Shown here piece by piece: positions 4,614-6,217 of a stretch of 6,217 nt of DNA. A program made the translations under genes and the position numbers. Numbering within the stretch: the first letter of the stretch is position 1; each line of letters opens with the position of its first letter. Source of the DNA: an uncultured Clostridia bacterium (GTDB taxonomy: Bacteria > Bacillota > Clostridia > Christensenellales > Aristaeellaceae); assembly GCA_945877525.1 (NCBI GenBank), contig CAMDVP010000179.1:1-6217 (forward strand), given 5' to 3'. The notes under the pieces are model-generated. The model saw only the letters and a list, made by a program, of their open reading frames with translations. It ran no database searches and was not told the DNA's origin.

Positions 4614-6217
4614 GTTTCCACCTTCTCTTTTCCAGGCGCCGCATCAGGCGGTAATTGGCTTTCTTCCGTGAGAACAGGGCGCTGTAACACGGATCCTGCA
4701 CCCCAGGCCAGCGCGCGGCAAAGCGCGCGGCGTCCGCTTCGTGCCGCGCCCGCCCGGTCAGCAGCAGCGCCCCGCTTTCGCATACGCCTTGCCCATGGGG
4801 CGTGAACACATGCCGCAGCCCCCGCTGAATCAGGGACAGCGACCAGTCCACCGCCCCCAGCCCTTCACGATAGCCCCCGTCAAAGGGGATGAAATGATCC
4901 CTGCGGATCATGACGCAGGCTGCGCTGACCGCCGCCACATTGTGGCTGGTCTGCATCAGCAGGTGCCACCCATTGGCATGGGACGGCAGGTTCTGCTCCC
5001 GGCACTGGGCCAGGCCCTCCATGCCCACGGCAAAGCCTCCGTGGGTGATGCGTCCCCGCCTGCTGAGCAGCCGCGGGGTCACCGCACCCACATCGTCCCG
5101 TTGGGCATACATCATCAGTTCCTCAATCAGCCCGTCGGAAGCATCCGTCACCGATGCATCCACAAACAGCAGCATGTCCGCAAGGGAAGACGCTGCGGCG
5201 CGGTTCATGGCCGCATAGCGGTCATCCTGCCCGGCGCTTATCACGGACACTTGCTTGTCCGGCCAGGAATCCGCTGCCAGCATGTCTGCACAGGCCTGTG
5301 CGTTCTGCCCCGCCGCTGCCATCACAAACACATCCACCGATGGCGCACCCTTGATTTCATAGCGCAGGCGCAGGTTCCCCCGCTGAATTTCCGCCTGTCC
5401 AGGCCAGCCGATGCGGGCCATATGCTCCTCCACCGCCCGGCGCGAGGCTTCCACGCAGCGCATCAGGTTTTGATGGCTCACCGAGCTGCGCACCGTCCGC
5501 CAATGGTACAATACCCGCGGAATGTGCGCCACCCGCCGGGTAACCTCTGTGCAGCGCAGCGCCAGGTCGTGATCCTGTGAGCCGTTGAACGCCCCGCGCA
5601 GCCCGCCCACCTGCTCAAACAATGCCTTGCGCACCACCATCAGGTGGCAGATGTAGTTTCCCGCCCGCAAATTGTCCGGGCAGAAGTCCGGCTTGAAGTG
5701 CGGATCAGTATGCCAGCGGCCGTTCTCGGTCACCTTATCCTCGTCGGAATAGATCAGATCGGGCTGCTCCTGCGCAATCACCCGCGCCACCTGCCACAGC
5801 GCGTCCGGTTCCAGCAGATCGTCATGGTCACACAGGGCCAGCCACTCGCCTGCGGCAAGGGCTGCGGCGCTGTTGGTGCTGCCGGAAATGCCCTGGTTGC
5901 GCTCCCCGTGGTGCACATGAAGTCTCCCGTCCAGCGCCCCAATCTCATCCAGCGCGCTCAGGGTTTCCGCCCGGGTGGAGCAATCGTCGTACAGGCAGGC
6001 CTCCCAGTCCGGGTAGGTCTGGGCCTGCAGCGACGCCGCCAGCGCCCGCAGCAGGGCAGGCTCGGTATTGTACACGGGAATCAGCACGGAAATCAGCCCC
6101 GCCGCCGGGGGCGATTGCCGCTGCGCCTCCAGTTCGCTTTCAGGCGTACGCATGCCGCGCCAGACCCGTTCGTAAGGATGCAGCGTCCTTTCCCACAGCT
6201 TTTCCGCCGCGCGCCGC
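4603..6217 (-). CDS. Family 2 glycosyltransferase with degenerate second domain (5' end cut by window edge)
   Basis: The frame is open to the window edge. The ATG at 6153 gives 516 residues, but 21 further in-frame codons lie upstream ('LHPYERVWRGM' before it). No ribosome binding site precedes 6153, so the true start is probably outside. Counting from 6153, a GT-A catalytic domain spans about 21-220: 'SVLIPVYNTE' (22-31), 'YDDCS' (55-59), the DXD-type 'DHDD' (109-112), 'YSDEDK' (135-140), 'GSQDHDLALR' (191-200) and 'VLYHWR' (214-219), typical of polysaccharide and rhamnan-type transferases. A second GT2-like domain (about 270-490) keeps 'YAAMNRAA', 'VGAVTPRLL', 'ACVMIRR' and 'DPCYS'. However, it has 'FVDASV' where an Asn/Asp-rich DXD is expected, and a shortened nucleotide-binding start. 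It is likely an inactive or structural domain. The enzyme is cytosolic, makes surface glycan, and is the first visible gene of the operon. Confidence 0.92.
   Translation of the reverse strand, partial: RRAAEKLWERTLHPYERVWRGMRTPESELEAQRQSPPAAGLISVLIPVYNTEPALLRALAASLQAQTYPDWEACLYDDCSTRAETLSALDEIGALDGRLHVHHGERNQGISGSTNSAAALAAGEWLALCDHDDLLEPDALWQVARVIAQEQPDLIYSDEDKVTENGRWHTDPHFKPDFCPDNLRAGNYICHLMVVRKALFEQVGGLRGAFNGSQDHDLALRCTEVTRRVAHIPRVLYHWRTVRSSVSHQNLMRCVEASRRAVEEHMARIGWPGQAEIQRGNLRLRYEIKGAPSVDVFVMAAAGQNAQACADMLAADSWPDKQVSVISAGQDDRYAAMNRAAASSLADMLLFVDASVTDASDGLIEELMMYAQRDDVGAVTPRLLSRRGRITHGGFAVGMEGLAQCREQNLPSHANGWHLLMQTSHNVAAVSAACVMIRRDHFIPFDGGYREGLGAVDWSLSLIQRGLRHVFTPHGQGVCESGALLLTGRARHEADAARFAARWPGVQDPCYSALFSRKKANYRLMRRLEKRRWKHAA

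Noticed and set aside
1..6217. Insertion sequence or other mobile element
   Set aside because: No transposase, integrase, flanking inverted repeats or target duplications were seen; the visible genes are intact and co-directional.

Overview
The window carries five genes of protein size, all on the minus strand, plus one 28-codon peptide gene. High GC, long His/Gln-rich antisense shadow frames, strong AGGAGG-type ribosome binding sites, overlapping genes and a TTGACA/TATACT promoter suggest a GC-rich Firmicute, perhaps a gut Clostridia lineage of the Oscillospiraceae type. That placement is inference from style and protein flavour, not from a marker gene.

Right to left, in the direction of transcription, 6217 to 1420 is a tight envelope-glycan type operon. 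It begins with a family 2 glycosyltransferase whose N-terminus lies beyond the window, followed by a non-hydrolysing UDP-GlcNAc 2-epimerase (wecB/mnaA, 11-base overlap). A GT1/GT28-fold UGT-like glycosyltransferase follows after a 24-base gap, and then a PenP-like (class A beta-lactamase fold) serine hydrolase without a signal peptide, coupled through an ATGA overlap. WecB would supply UDP-ManNAc; the two transferases would build a polysaccharide or glycolipid. The job of the hydrolase is unknown.

From 1419 to 1063 there is no large gene, but this is the most interesting part. It holds a weak possible terminator for the operon, a strong sigma-A promoter, a well-formed 28-codon leader peptide gene with AAAGGAGG, and a textbook intrinsic terminator before the next gene. 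Three complementary segments permit 1:2, 2:3 and 3:4 pairings: segment 1 touches the leader ribosome binding site, segment 2 lies in leader codons 16-20, and segment 3 is the 5' arm of the terminator. All four basic residues of the peptide fall in two Lys/Arg-X-Arg motifs, the known macrolide arrest pattern. I read this as a ribosome-mediated transcription attenuator.

From 1062 to 1 the controlled gene is an ABC exporter half-transporter, with its membrane domain visible and its ATPase domain beyond the edge. The layout recalls the B. subtilis bmrB-bmrCD arrangement (leader peptide plus multidrug ABC exporter), so a drug-inducible efflux unit is the best working model. Neither the inducer nor the transported substrate can be read from the sequence.
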